Below, one piece after another: positions 51,462-59,125 of a DNA stretch of 64,000 nt; positions within the stretch are counted from its first letter, which is position 1, and each line of letters starts with the position of its first letter. A model generated the notes under the pieces. That model saw nothing but the letters and a program-made list of their open reading frames with translations. It searched no databases and was not told the DNA's origin. The stretch is from UBA5195 sp034432755 (GTDB taxonomy: Bacteria > Chloroflexota > Anaerolineae > Anaerolineales > Villigracilaceae), in assembly GCA_034432755.1 (NCBI GenBank), contig DAOUBQ010000033.1, positions 1 through 64,000 of the forward strand, written 5' to 3'. A program made the translations under genes and the position numbers.

Positions 51462-51656
51462 CAGTCATCAGTTGTCAGTTATCAGTTGTCAGTTGTCAGT
51501 TGTCAGTTGTCAGTTATCAGTTATCAGTTATCAGTTGTCAGTCATCAGTCATCAGTTGTCAGTTATCAGTTGTCAGTTATCAGTTGTCAGTTGTCAGTTA
51601 TCAGTTATCAGTTGTCAGTCATCAGTCATCAGTTGTCAGTTGTCAGTTATCAGTTG
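51454..51656. repeat. 29-copy heptamer array TCAGT(T/C)(G/A)
   Basis: The array consists of 29 uninterrupted heptamers in only three spellings: TCAGTTG, TCAGTTA and TCAGTCA. The TCAGTCA-TCAGTCA-TCAGTTG triplet recurs at units 1-3, 13-15 and 24-26, suggesting a higher-order repeat of about 80 bases. It lies exactly between two minus-strand genes, and supplies the stop codon of one and the start codon of the other. Confidence 0.95.
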
Positions 51657-52597
51657 TCTGCGCCCAATGAGTGTTTTCTCAAAAGGGAGCGAACACGGGT
51701 ATAGAGCAGGCGCAGGTGTTTCAGGCCAAACGGGGCGAGCAGGGCATAGATAACGCGGTGCGTTTCGGGCAGGACAATGCCCGGATTATACCGGAAAGCG
51801 CGGGCGTAGGCGGCGAGGCTGGCGGGGTAGAAGCCGCCATCGAGCAGGTAGAAGGCATCCAGCCGGTGAGCGCCAGCCAGAATGCGGGAGCGGTGCTGTT
51901 CAAAAACGGGAGAAAAATTCGGGTTTGTTTGCATCCAATCCACAATCCGCAGAGCTTCACGGCCAAATTCGGCGGTGCGCGCCAGGTTTTTGGCGGCGGT
52001 GTGGTAGCGGGCGGCGGCCAGGGTTTGTGGAAGATAAATTAACGGCGCAAGACGCGCCATGCGCAGCCAGAGATGATGGTCGAGCAGAAGATGGAAGCTC
52101 TCGTCGAGCAATCCGGCCTGTTCGAGAATAGCACGGCGCATAAAGACGGCGGGCTGGCTGATGATGCGAAACGACATTAAGTCAGCCAGGTCATATTGCC
52201 GAAAACGCTGAACGTTGAAGGTGCGGCCTTGCGCATCCACCGAGAGCACATTCCCGTAGACCAGACCGGCTGTTGGATGTTCGCGGAAGGTCTTGAGCGC
52301 CGCCTGGATGGCTCCTGGCAAATAAAAGTCATCTGAGTTAAGCCAGGCGACAATTTCTCCGCTGGAAGCCTTGATTCCCTTATTGATGGCCTCGGCCTGG
52401 CCCCGGTCTTTTTCTGAAACCCAGCCCGTTAGCCGATTCTCGTAGCTCTTGATAATTTCCACGCTGGAATCAGTAGAGCCGCCATCAACGATGAAATATT
52501 CCAAGGAATCGATACCCTGCTCCAAAACCGAGCGAATGGTCTGCTCAAGGAATTGGGATTGGTTGTAGGAGGGGGTGATGATGGAGATGGTTCTCAA
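51650..52597 (-). CDS. Family 2 glycosyltransferase
   Basis: The 315-residue enzyme has ISIITPSYNQSQFLEQTIRS at the N-terminus, FIVDGGSTDSS, and GEIVAWLNSDD as the metal-binding motif. A C-terminal extension (KHLRLLYTRVRSLLRKHSLGADN) is basic. The TGA stop lies inside the heptamer array at 51650-51652, so the last codons may have been set by the array. The sugar and acceptor are unknown. Confidence 0.93.
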   Translation of the reverse strand: MRTISIITPSYNQSQFLEQTIRSVLEQGIDSLEYFIVDGGSTDSSVEIIKSYENRLTGWVSEKDRGQAEAINKGIKASSGEIVAWLNSDDFYLPGAIQAALKTFREHPTAGLVYGNVLSVDAQGRTFNVQRFRQYDLADLMSFRIISQPAVFMRRAILEQAGLLDESFHLLLDHHLWLRMARLAPLIYLPQTLAAARYHTAAKNLARTAEFGREALRIVDWMQTNPNFSPVFEQHRSRILAGAHRLDAFYLLDGGFYPASLAAYARAFRYNPGIVLPETHRVIYALLAPFGLKHLRLLYTRVRSLLRKHSLGADN

Positions 52598-52644
52598 CGG
52601 ATTAGACAGCGGATAAAACGGATGCCGGAACGGATGGTCGGCTG

Positions 52645-53451
52645 TTAAAACAACGTGTTGTAATCCACTTTTTCGAAGATGGTCAGCTTACCGCCGACGG
52701 TAGCGTCAACGATGCGACGCCCGGCCTGTTCGTAGGCCTGGCGCGCCATGCGGTAGGCAATTTCGGAGGTTTCGAGGTCGGGCAGTTGCCAGCGAAAGCC
52801 TTTGCCAAAGTAGGCCGGGTTGAAATGGTTGGGGTCGTCGCCCTCGGAGGTGACGGTGGTGTTGGGTTTGCCCTTGGTGTCGTAGTTGTGGTCAACGCCG
52901 ATGAGAATTGCTTCGCTGATGCCCATGTGGAAGGCCAATTGCATGGTGACGTAGGTGACAGTGGCGCCTTCCCAGACGCGCCCGCGCACATCGCGGGAGA
53001 AACCGGGCGAGTCATAGGCAGTGTAAAGAAAGGTTGGGAGGGTGGATGCCGAAAATTGAATATCTCGAAAGTATCGGCGCGAGCGCCAGGTGAGGAACTT
53101 GGGGATTTGGATGGCGGCCAGGTCGCTGGCGGTTTGTTCGATAACCAGGTCGTTGACCACGCTCAAGTAGGTGGTGTGAAAGCCCAATTCGGGGAACATC
53201 AGGTAGATGCGGTTCATCCCGAAGGTGATTTCACCCTTGAGCCTGGACATGTCGGTCTGCTTCAGACTGGGGCCGTTGCCGATGATGAAGGCGCGTTGGC
53301 CTTTGTGGATGTCTTTGAGGGCCGCCAGCCGCCTGAGGCTTTGCCGCCGCCAGGGGTGCAAGTAGGCAGCCGGGAGTTGCGGCAGGTCGCGCAGGGCGAT
53401 GTAGGTGTCGCGGAGGAGGGGGTAGGCGGAAGATGATTTGATAGTCTTCAT
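52645..53451 (-). CDS. DUF115/MptE-like Rossmann-fold protein
   Basis: The 268-residue protein has FIIGNGPSLKQTDMSRL near residues 55-72, typical of the DUF115 family (related to 6-hydroxymethylpterin pyrophosphokinase-like proteins and flagellin/surface sugar-modification proteins). A second motif, GISEAILIGVDHNYD, lies near residue 178. In bacteria such proteins often sit with nonulosonic-acid genes. The neighbouring cytidylyltransferase fits this setting, but the reaction is not established. Confidence 0.75.
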   Translation of the reverse strand: MKTIKSSSAYPLLRDTYIALRDLPQLPAAYLHPWRRQSLRRLAALKDIHKGQRAFIIGNGPSLKQTDMSRLKGEITFGMNRIYLMFPELGFHTTYLSVVNDLVIEQTASDLAAIQIPKFLTWRSRRYFRDIQFSASTLPTFLYTAYDSPGFSRDVRGRVWEGATVTYVTMQLAFHMGISEAILIGVDHNYDTKGKPNTTVTSEGDDPNHFNPAYFGKGFRWQLPDLETSEIAYRMARQAYEQAGRRIVDATVGGKLTIFEKVDYNTLF

Positions 53452-53458
53452 ATTTAAT

Positions 53459-53512
53459 CCACAGATTTCACAGATTACGCAGAAAAATCTGTGAAATCTG
53501 CGTAATCTGTGG
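53459..53512. repeat. Modular palindromic repeat with CACAGATT/CGCAGATT units
   Basis: The left half (CCACAGATT, TCACAGATT, ACGCAGA) and the right half contain the same modules in exchanged order, so the element is an imperfect palindrome of about 54 bases. It fills the gap between the DUF115 and SDR genes. It resembles dispersed intergenic repeats. Confidence 0.7.
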
Positions 53513-53513
53513 A

Positions 53514-54275
53514 CTATTCGGTGCTGAGTCTCGCTGTTGCGCCGCCATCCACGACCAGCGCCTGGCCGGTCATGAAGGAGGATTGGTCGTTATCGGCCAG
53601 GAAGTAGATGGCGCTGGCGATTTCGGCGGGCCGGCCAACTCGTCCATTGACGGTTTTACGGGCCAGGTTGTCGAGACGGCTCTGCATGTCGCCATGACCG
53701 ACATGGCCGCGGTCGAGACCGGCGCGCAGCATGGGCGTATCCACCGCGCCGGGCAAAATGGCATTGACGCGGATGTTATCGGGGGCAAATTCAATTGCCA
53801 TGGCGCGGGTGAGGGCCAATATGCCGCCTTTGCTGGCCGCGTAAGCGGCGATGTTGGCCGAGGTTTGCACGGCGTGGACGGAGGAGACGTTCACAATCGC
53901 GCCGCCGCCCGCCGCCTTGAAGAGCGGATAGGCCAGTTTGGCAAACAGGAAGACCGGGCGCAAGTTGGAGGCCATCACGGCGTCCCACTCCGTCACGGTG
54001 GTCTCGACCAGCGGCTTGGCGACCTGCACCGCCGCGTTGTTGACCAGGGCTTCGAGCGTGGGGCTGAAGGCGCGGGCTTGTTCAAAAATCTGTTCGGCGC
54101 TTTCGGGGTGGGAGATGTCGGCCTGAATGAAGCGTCCGTTCGCCGGAAATTGACCGTCGAACGGGTTGCGGTCCACGCCAATGACGCGCCAGCCCTTTTC
54201 GGTGAAGTGTTCCAACGTGGCGCGGCCAATGCCGCCGCCGACGCCGGTGATTAAAACGGTTTTTTGAGAAGACAT
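53514..54275 (-). CDS. Short-chain dehydrogenase/reductase
   Basis: The 253-residue SDR has LITGVGGGIGRATL (NAD(P)-binding glycine motif), NNAAV, a VNVSSV catalytic Ser segment and YAASKGG (Tyr-Lys). The C-terminus has GQALVVDGG. It is a classical SDR; substrate cannot be determined. It precedes the DUF115 gene across the repeat at 53459-53512, and may participate in making an activated sugar. Confidence 0.93.
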   Translation of the reverse strand: MSSQKTVLITGVGGGIGRATLEHFTEKGWRVIGVDRNPFDGQFPANGRFIQADISHPESAEQIFEQARAFSPTLEALVNNAAVQVAKPLVETTVTEWDAVMASNLRPVFLFAKLAYPLFKAAGGGAIVNVSSVHAVQTSANIAAYAASKGGILALTRAMAIEFAPDNIRVNAILPGAVDTPMLRAGLDRGHVGHGDMQSRLDNLARKTVNGRVGRPAEIASAIYFLADNDQSSFMTGQALVVDGGATARLSTE

Positions 54276-54300
54276 GGTGAGCCTTTCGGGGGACGGGTTG

Positions 54301-54352
54301 CGAATTTCGAGTATCGAGTTCCGAGTATCGAATATCGAATTACGAATTACGG
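54301..54352. repeat. Degenerate ATCGA/ATTACGAA tandem repeat
   Basis: The segment carries TTTCGAGTATCGAG-, TATCGAATATCGAA- and TTACGAATTACGGA-type units of a short-period repeat. It lies at the 3' end of the dehydrogenase gene and continues into its last codons. Related units occur at 60190-60250. Confidence 0.5.
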
Positions 54353-55308
54353 AACTTGTCCAAATCGCTGCTATCTAATCCCAGCCCGTCCAACAAATTT
54401 TTGATGGTATTCCAGTGAACGCGCTCCCAGGCCGCCGGGCTAGAGTTGGCGTTGTGCGGGGCGAGCAGCACGTTGTCCATTTTGAGCAGCGGACTATCAG
54501 GCGGGAGCGGCTCAAACTCGAAGACATCCAGCGCCGCGCCGCCCAGTTGACCAGATTGGAGGGCGGCGATGAGGGCGGGTTCATCTACAATTGGGCCGCG
54601 GGCGGTGTTGATGAGGATGGCGCCGGGTTTGGCGTGGGCCAGCGTTTGGGCGTTGATGAGATGATGCGAGGTGGGGTTCAGGTCGCAGTTGACGGAGATG
54701 AAGTTGGAGTTGGAGAGCAGGTATTCGAGACTCGTCATGCGCAACCCAGTTTCGGCGAGGAAAACATGGTCAATTTCGACAATGTCATTGCCGAGGACGG
54801 TCATGCCAAAGGCGCGGGCGCGGCGGGCAACGGCCTTGCCGATAGCGCCAACGCCAACGATGCCCAGAGTCATCTCGTGCAAGGCTTTGCCCGGGATTTT
54901 GTCCCAAACGCCAGCTTTCATGGCCCTGTCCATCCATGGTTGGCGGCGCGCAAAGGCGAGTAGGTAGCCCAGCACGGTATCTGCCACTGGCAGGGTGAAG
55001 GCGTTGGGGGTGCGGCCAAGCCTGATTCCCAAACGGGAACAGGCCTGTGCGTCAATCGAATCCACGCCGGTGCCCCATTTGGAAATCACTTTCAGGCGCG
55101 GGGCGCAGGCTTCCAGCACGGCGGCGGTATAGCGGTCATCCCCGCAAATCGCGCCGTCGAATTGACCGGCATATTTCAAAATGTCAGCGGCTTCGAGCCG
55201 CTCGTGGACTTCGGGCAGAATCAGGTCAATATCGTAGTGGTCAAAGACCGGACGGAAGCGTTCCACAAAGGGAATCATGTAGGGGGCAGAAAAGAGGATG
55301 GTTTTCAT
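54340..55308 (-). CDS. D-isomer-specific 2-hydroxyacid dehydrogenase
   Basis: The 322-residue protein has the NAD-binding motif GIVGVGAIGKAVARRARAFG (about 150-169), NTARGPIVDE with the conserved Arg, and LLAPHNANSSPAAWERV near the active-site His. It is SerA/PdxB-like, and substrate specificity is open. The last codons lie in the ATTACGAA repeat. It sits between a CMP-sugar synthetase-like gene and the SDR gene, suggesting a role in a cluster-specific precursor. Confidence 0.9.
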   Translation of the reverse strand: MKTILFSAPYMIPFVERFRPVFDHYDIDLILPEVHERLEAADILKYAGQFDGAICGDDRYTAAVLEACAPRLKVISKWGTGVDSIDAQACSRLGIRLGRTPNAFTLPVADTVLGYLLAFARRQPWMDRAMKAGVWDKIPGKALHEMTLGIVGVGAIGKAVARRARAFGMTVLGNDIVEIDHVFLAETGLRMTSLEYLLSNSNFISVNCDLNPTSHHLINAQTLAHAKPGAILINTARGPIVDEPALIAALQSGQLGGAALDVFEFEPLPPDSPLLKMDNVLLAPHNANSSPAAWERVHWNTIKNLLDGLGLDSSDLDKFRNS

Positions 55309-55316
55309 GGGTTTGA

Positions 55317-55991
55317 TTATGCCATTCCCAAACGACGGCGCATGAGCAGGTCGGCGATTTCGAAGTCGGCTTCTTCATCAATATCAACCGCTTCAAGGCG
55401 CGGAATCTCGAACATGAGGGGGCGCTCGCCCATGCGGTTGCGGCGCGCCAGCAGGTTGGGGCGGGTGAACAGGTAAAAGCAGGAGTTTTCTTCGTAAACG
55501 GGCGGCAAATCTTGGGTTTGGAGCAGGATGGCCGGGTTGTGATTGATGGGCCGGGTCAGTTGGTCATAGAGCCGGGTTTGCCAGCGGGTGACAGAGAACA
55601 TCGAATCAAAGGCCGGGTAAACGGCCAGAAATTTCTGAATGGCGCGGGAGAGCGTTTCGGGCCGCAACAACGGGTTGGTACTGTGCGTTTGCAGGTAGAA
55701 ATCCGCTTCGATTTGTGCTGTGTCGTAGGCCAGGATTTCGTTCATCGGAATTTCGGGCGCGCGCAGGGTTTCAGGGCGTTGGATAATTTTCACCTGTGGA
55801 AAGTTGGCTCGCAAACCTTCCATGACCGGCTCGGAATCGGTATCGACCAAGATGGTGGTAATCTCCGGCACGGCCAAGAGCGTTTCGATGATGTGCTGGT
55901 AGAGCGGTTTTCCCGCCAGCGGACGGTAGTTTTTTCCCGGCACGCGCTGGGAATGGTGGCGCATGGGGACAAGGGCAGTGATTGTGGGCAT
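55317..55991 (-). CDS. Acylneuraminate cytidylyltransferase-like protein
   Basis: The 224-residue protein starts at ATG 55991, where the family begins; a longer frame adds residues unlike it. The N-terminus ITALVPMRHHSQRVPGKNYRPL matches the CMP-sialic acid/KDO synthetase signature, followed by LVDTDSEPV and LQTHSTNPLL. It activates a nonulosonic or related acid with CTP. It heads the minus-strand polysaccharide cluster, and its start region faces the plus-strand genes, creating a divergent control region. Confidence 0.87.
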   Translation of the reverse strand: MPTITALVPMRHHSQRVPGKNYRPLAGKPLYQHIIETLLAVPEITTILVDTDSEPVMEGLRANFPQVKIIQRPETLRAPEIPMNEILAYDTAQIEADFYLQTHSTNPLLRPETLSRAIQKFLAVYPAFDSMFSVTRWQTRLYDQLTRPINHNPAILLQTQDLPPVYEENSCFYLFTRPNLLARRNRMGERPLMFEIPRLEAVDIDEEADFEIADLLMRRRLGMA

Positions 55992-56021
55992 GTTCTTGAT
56001 TATACCCAATCGGATGGCATG

Positions 56022-56027
56022 TATAAT
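56022..56027 (+). promoter_or_regulatory. -10 element spaced for a leaderless start
   Basis: TATAAT ends seven bases before the A of the ATG at 56034, the usual distance to a transcription start. A transcript would begin at the start codon. A weak TTGATT lies upstream at 55996 with an over-long 20-base spacer, so the call is tentative. Confidence 0.4.
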
Positions 56028-56033
56028 TGCCCC

Positions 56034-56144
56034 ATGCACCCTGATCCGGCGCGCCAAGCGCTGATTGCCTGTGGCGTTTTGTCGCTTGTTGCCTGCCTGC
56101 CCTTCGGCCTTTTTGTCATGGTCGCCGTTCTTTTCCTACTATAG
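56034..56144 (+). CDS. Candidate leaderless 36-residue membrane mini-protein
   Basis: The frame MHPDPARQALIACGVLSL continues with a hydrophobic segment VACLPFGLFVMVAVLFLL and stops at TAG. It is compatible with one membrane span. No Shine-Dalgarno sequence precedes it, but the -10 element at 56022 would place the transcript start at its ATG. It lies upstream of the HAD phosphatase gene. Short hydrophobic frames also arise by chance. Confidence 0.35.
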   Translation: MHPDPARQALIACGVLSLVACLPFGLFVMVAVLFLL

Positions 56145-56198
56145 CCGCTGCGCTTTCTCTGTCATTGGCGGAATGAATTCCGCGTTACGGATTTCCTG

Positions 56199-56858
56199 AT
56201 GAAACTCGACCTTGCCCGCATACAGGCCCTGTGTTTCGATGTGGATGGGACTCTCAGCGATACCGATGACCTCTATGTCGAAAAATTTCTGCCGCTTTTT
56301 CGCTTTGCGCGCCACCCGGCCCGCGCTGCTCGCCGTTTCGTAATGTGGGCCGAGGCCCCTGGCAACTTGCTGATGGGCGTTCCCGACCATTTGGGGCTGG
56401 ATGACGAACTGCACCAGTTCTACAACTGGCTGAATCAGCGCTTTCCGCCCTCACTCAAGCATTTCCGGATGATTGGCGGCGTGCGGGAAATGCTCGAACA
56501 ACTGGCCCCGCATTACCCTATGGCGGTCGTCAGTGCGCGTGATGACCGCACCACCCGCGCCTTTCTTGACCAGTTTGACCTGACACCGTTCTTCCAGGTC
56601 ATCGTCACCGCCGTAACCGCCGAACACACCAAGCCCTATCCCGACCCGATTTATTTCGCCGCGCACAAGATGGGCGTGCAGCCTGAAAACTGCCTGATGA
56701 TTGGCGATACCACCGTGGATATGCGCGCCGGCAAAAGCGCCGGGGCGCAAACCATCGGCGTTTTGTGCGGCTTTGGCGAGCGCGCTGAACTGCAAAAGGC
56801 CGGCGCAAACCTGATTTTAGAGCAGACGCCCGACTTGACGAAGGCCTTAAAACCCTGA
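56199..56858 (+). CDS. HAD-superfamily phosphatase (Gph/PGP-like)
   Basis: The 219-residue hydrolase has the motif CFDVDGTLSDTDDLY near residue 8 (nucleophile Asp), VVSARDDRTTRAF near 98 (motif II, Ser), and IGDTTVDMRAGKSAGAQTIGV near 168 (motif IV). A helical cap lies between. Substrate is unknown. It ends four bases from the stop of the convergent small gene. Confidence 0.9.
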   Translation: MKLDLARIQALCFDVDGTLSDTDDLYVEKFLPLFRFARHPARAARRFVMWAEAPGNLLMGVPDHLGLDDELHQFYNWLNQRFPPSLKHFRMIGGVREMLEQLAPHYPMAVVSARDDRTTRAFLDQFDLTPFFQVIVTAVTAEHTKPYPDPIYFAAHKMGVQPENCLMIGDTTVDMRAGKSAGAQTIGVLCGFGERAELQKAGANLILEQTPDLTKALKP

Positions 56859-56862
56859 AGAC

Positions 56863-57045
56863 TTACTCCTCCGACTTGGGCTTCGAGCCAATTTCCACCA
56901 ACTGTACCTGCACCTGGTAGCGCTTTTCGCCAATCGCAATTTTTCCGTTGCCATAAAAACCGCGCGAGCCGGTCTTGAAGGTCTTTTCCTCGGCCAGCAT
57001 CATGCCGACAACTTGTCCATCTTGTTTGATTTCGACGGTAATCAT
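56863..57045 (-). CDS. Small hypothetical protein
   Basis: The 60-residue product (MITVEIKQDGQVVGMML...) is mostly strand-forming and charged, with GSRGFYGNGKIAIGEKRYQVQVQ as its core. A GGAGAAAAAGG site supports the start, and the gene is 21 bases after purA on the same strand. No family was recognised. Confidence 0.7.
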   Translation of the reverse strand: MITVEIKQDGQVVGMMLAEEKTFKTGSRGFYGNGKIAIGEKRYQVQVQLVEIGSKPKSEE

Positions 57046-57066
57046 CCTTTTTCTCCTTGTTGAATT

Positions 57067-58356
57067 TTATTGTTCTACAATCTGCTCCCGCTCCGGGCCA
57101 ACGCTGACCAGCCGCACCGGAATCCCGGCCAGTTGGCTGATGGCCTCCAAATAGCCGCGCGCCGCCTGGGGCAGGTCGTCCCAGTTGCGAATGCCGCTCA
57201 CATCCTCGCTCCAGCCGGGGAATTCATCATAGACCGGTTCGTAGCCTTCCAGTTCGGTCGGGCCGAAGGGCAGGTCGCTGTATGTCTTGCCGTCTTTTTG
57301 ATAGGCCACGCACAGTTTGAGCCTTTCGAGACCGGAGAGAATATCGAGCTTGGTGATGACCAGTTCGGTACAGCCATTGATTCGGACAGCGTAACGCAGC
57401 AGGACGCCATCTAACCAGCCCACGCGGCGCGGACGCCCAGTGGTGGTGCCGTATTCATCCCAGGGGTTGGCGCCCGTCCCGCGCAAGCGCAAAGCCAGGT
57501 CGTCAAAAACTTCGGTAGGAAAGGGCCCACTGCCCACCCGCGTCTGAAAGGATTTGCAGACCCCGGTTACAACCGCATCACGCGCGGCGGTAATTCCGAT
57601 TCCCAGCCCGCTGAAGACGCCCGCCGCCACGGTGGCCGACGATGTGACGAAGGGATAGGTCCCGTGGTCGAGGTCTAGCAGCGTCCCCTGCGCGCCTTCG
57701 GCCAGGACCGCCCCGCCGCGCGAGAGAACTTCACAGACCTCGGCAGATGTATCGGCAATGAAAGGCGTAATCCGATATGCGTACTGCCTGAACTGGTCGA
57801 GAATGGGTTGGATTGCAAGGGGCGGCGCATCGAGCGAGGTCAGCGTGCGGTTGGCCGATTCGATGTGGCTGCCGAGTTTCTCCACAAAGTCCGCAGAGAG
57901 CATTTCCCCCACACGCAGGTTGGTGCGAGCGGCCTTGTCGGTGTAGGCCGGACCGATGCCGCGTCCAGTGGTGCCAATGTTGCCTTTGCCGCGCTGCGCT
58001 TCCAGGGCGGCATCGAGGGCGCGATGCGCGGGCGTAATCAAATGCGCGGCGTGTGAAATGCGCAAGCGGCGGGGGGAGATTCCCACGCCCAGGTTGGCGA
58101 GCATGTCGATTTCCTTGAGCAGCGATTCAGGGTTGATGACCATCCCATTCCCCAACACCGCAACTGGCCTGGAATGGATGATGCCCGATGGGACGAGATG
58201 CAGTTTGAACAACTGCTCTCCCACCGTTACCGAATGCCCGGCGTTATCGCCCCCATTGTAACGGGCCACCACATCGGCGTCGGCAGCAAACCAATCTACA
58301 ATGCGGCCTTTGCCTTCATCGCCCCATTGCGCACCAACGATAATTTGAAGCGGCAT
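57067..58356 (-). CDS. purA: Adenylosuccinate synthetase
   Basis: PurA couples GTP hydrolysis to IMP and aspartate in AMP synthesis. The 429-residue enzyme starts at ATG 58356 with GGAGG upstream. The N-terminus has VGAQWGDEGKGRIVDW (P-loop and catalytic Asp), GGDNAGH and GTTGRGIGPAYTDK, and the C-terminus carries the canonical domain. The longer frame is discarded because it adds unrelated residues. It is upstream of the small 60-residue gene. Confidence 0.97.
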   Translation of the reverse strand: MPLQIIVGAQWGDEGKGRIVDWFAADADVVARYNGGDNAGHSVTVGEQLFKLHLVPSGIIHSRPVAVLGNGMVINPESLLKEIDMLANLGVGISPRRLRISHAAHLITPAHRALDAALEAQRGKGNIGTTGRGIGPAYTDKAARTNLRVGEMLSADFVEKLGSHIESANRTLTSLDAPPLAIQPILDQFRQYAYRITPFIADTSAEVCEVLSRGGAVLAEGAQGTLLDLDHGTYPFVTSSATVAAGVFSGLGIGITAARDAVVTGVCKSFQTRVGSGPFPTEVFDDLALRLRGTGANPWDEYGTTTGRPRRVGWLDGVLLRYAVRINGCTELVITKLDILSGLERLKLCVAYQKDGKTYSDLPFGPTELEGYEPVYDEFPGWSEDVSGIRNWDDLPQAARGYLEAISQLAGIPVRLVSVGPEREQIVEQ

Positions 58357-58387
58357 GAGTGCCTCCATGTAATAATATGACGGCGAA

Positions 58388-58393
58388 ATTATA
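58388..58393 (-). promoter_or_regulatory. -10 element of purA
   Basis: TATAAT lies about 32 bases upstream of the purA start codon, giving a transcript start near 58381 and a leader of roughly 25 bases. The expected -35 position is poor. The divergent lipoprotein gene starts about 60 bases away. Confidence 0.5.
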
Positions 58394-58416
58394 CAGCAAG
58401 CAGGCGAGGGGAGTGT

Positions 58417-58422
58417 TAGAAT
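58417..58422 (+). promoter_or_regulatory. Extended -10 element for the Ig-domain lipoprotein gene
   Basis: TGTTAGAAT is an extended -10 form (TG-n-TAGAAT). It lies 28 bases before the lipoprotein ATG, which itself has a GGAG site upstream. No strong -35 is seen, as is common for extended -10 promoters. Confidence 0.4.
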
Positions 58423-58449
58423 GTATCCCTTCAATTTTGGAGACAAACC

Positions 58450-59085
58450 ATGTTCAAATTGCTTGCCAAACTTTTCCCCCTCCTTTTATTTGCTTCGCTC
58501 ATGCTTGCGGCTTGCGGCACGGTCAGCGTGCACCCCGCCGCCGAACTGACCGCCGAATTTCAGGCGGCTGTCGAACAAACCATCGCTGCCCGCGATACGG
58601 CCACCCCCCTGCCCACCAACACCCGCCCCCCCACATTGACCCCCACGGTGACGGTCACGCCCACCCCCACCGAAACACCCACCCCCAGCCCCGTTCCGCC
58701 CACTTCGGTCGTGGAAACGTTTTGCGATAATTCCAAATTCCTGCAGGATATCAACATCCCGGATGGAACCATCCTCGCGCCAGGACAGGTCTTTGAAAAG
58801 ACCTGGGCCTTCCAGAATATCGGGCGTTGTACCTGGAAGGAAGGCTACACCATCGCTTGGGTAAGCGGCGATGTCATGAGCGGCGTCACCCGCCCGCTGC
58901 CCGAAGTGGTCGCGCCGAATGGCACGGTCAACGCTACCGTGCGGTTGACCGCGCCATTCAAACCCGGCACCTACAAAGGAGTTTGGAGATTATTCAACAG
59001 CAAGGGCGAGCCGTTTGGGGATTTTGTCAGCGTCTTGATTGTGGTGGCTGGGCCAGGGACGCCCGTCTCGACGCCAGCACCGTGA
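58450..59085 (+). CDS. NBR1-Ig-like-domain lipoprotein
   Basis: The 211-residue protein has a lipoprotein signal (LMLAAC, Cys22), a proline/threonine-rich linker (about 52-88) and an NBR1-central-domain-like Ig fold: IPDGTILAPGQVFEKTWAFQNIGRCTW, then PFKPGTYKGVWRLFNSKGEPFG. It sits at the cell surface. Such lipoproteins are common in Chloroflexota; the ligand is unknown. A sortase gene follows after 40 bases. The protein has no obvious C-terminal sorting motif. Confidence 0.85.
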   Translation: MFKLLAKLFPLLLFASLMLAACGTVSVHPAAELTAEFQAAVEQTIAARDTATPLPTNTRPPTLTPTVTVTPTPTETPTPSPVPPTSVVETFCDNSKFLQDINIPDGTILAPGQVFEKTWAFQNIGRCTWKEGYTIAWVSGDVMSGVTRPLPEVVAPNGTVNATVRLTAPFKPGTYKGVWRLFNSKGEPFGDFVSVLIVVAGPGTPVSTPAP

Positions 59086-59110
59086 CAAAATTGTGCATCT
59101 CCTAAAATGG

Positions 59111-59116
59111 TATAAT
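59111..59116 (+). promoter_or_regulatory. Extended -10 element upstream of the sortase gene
   Basis: TGGTATAAT is an extended -10 form. It ends nine bases before the sortase ATG, so the message would have almost no leader. No Shine-Dalgarno sequence is present in this interval. No good -35 is seen. Confidence 0.45.
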
Positions 59117-59125
59117 CACCCTGCC

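Noticed and set aside
51454..51656. CRISPR array
   Set aside because: Units are contiguous heptamers with no unique spacers, and no cas genes are present.
51353..51753. Plus-strand repeat frames encoding SVVSCQLSVISYQ-type peptides
   Set aside because: They are translation of the heptamer array, which is open in several frames because seven is not a multiple of three.
55512..56033. Plus-strand frame leading into the mini-protein
   Set aside because: It is antisense to the cytidylyltransferase gene; only the end after 56034 is considered.
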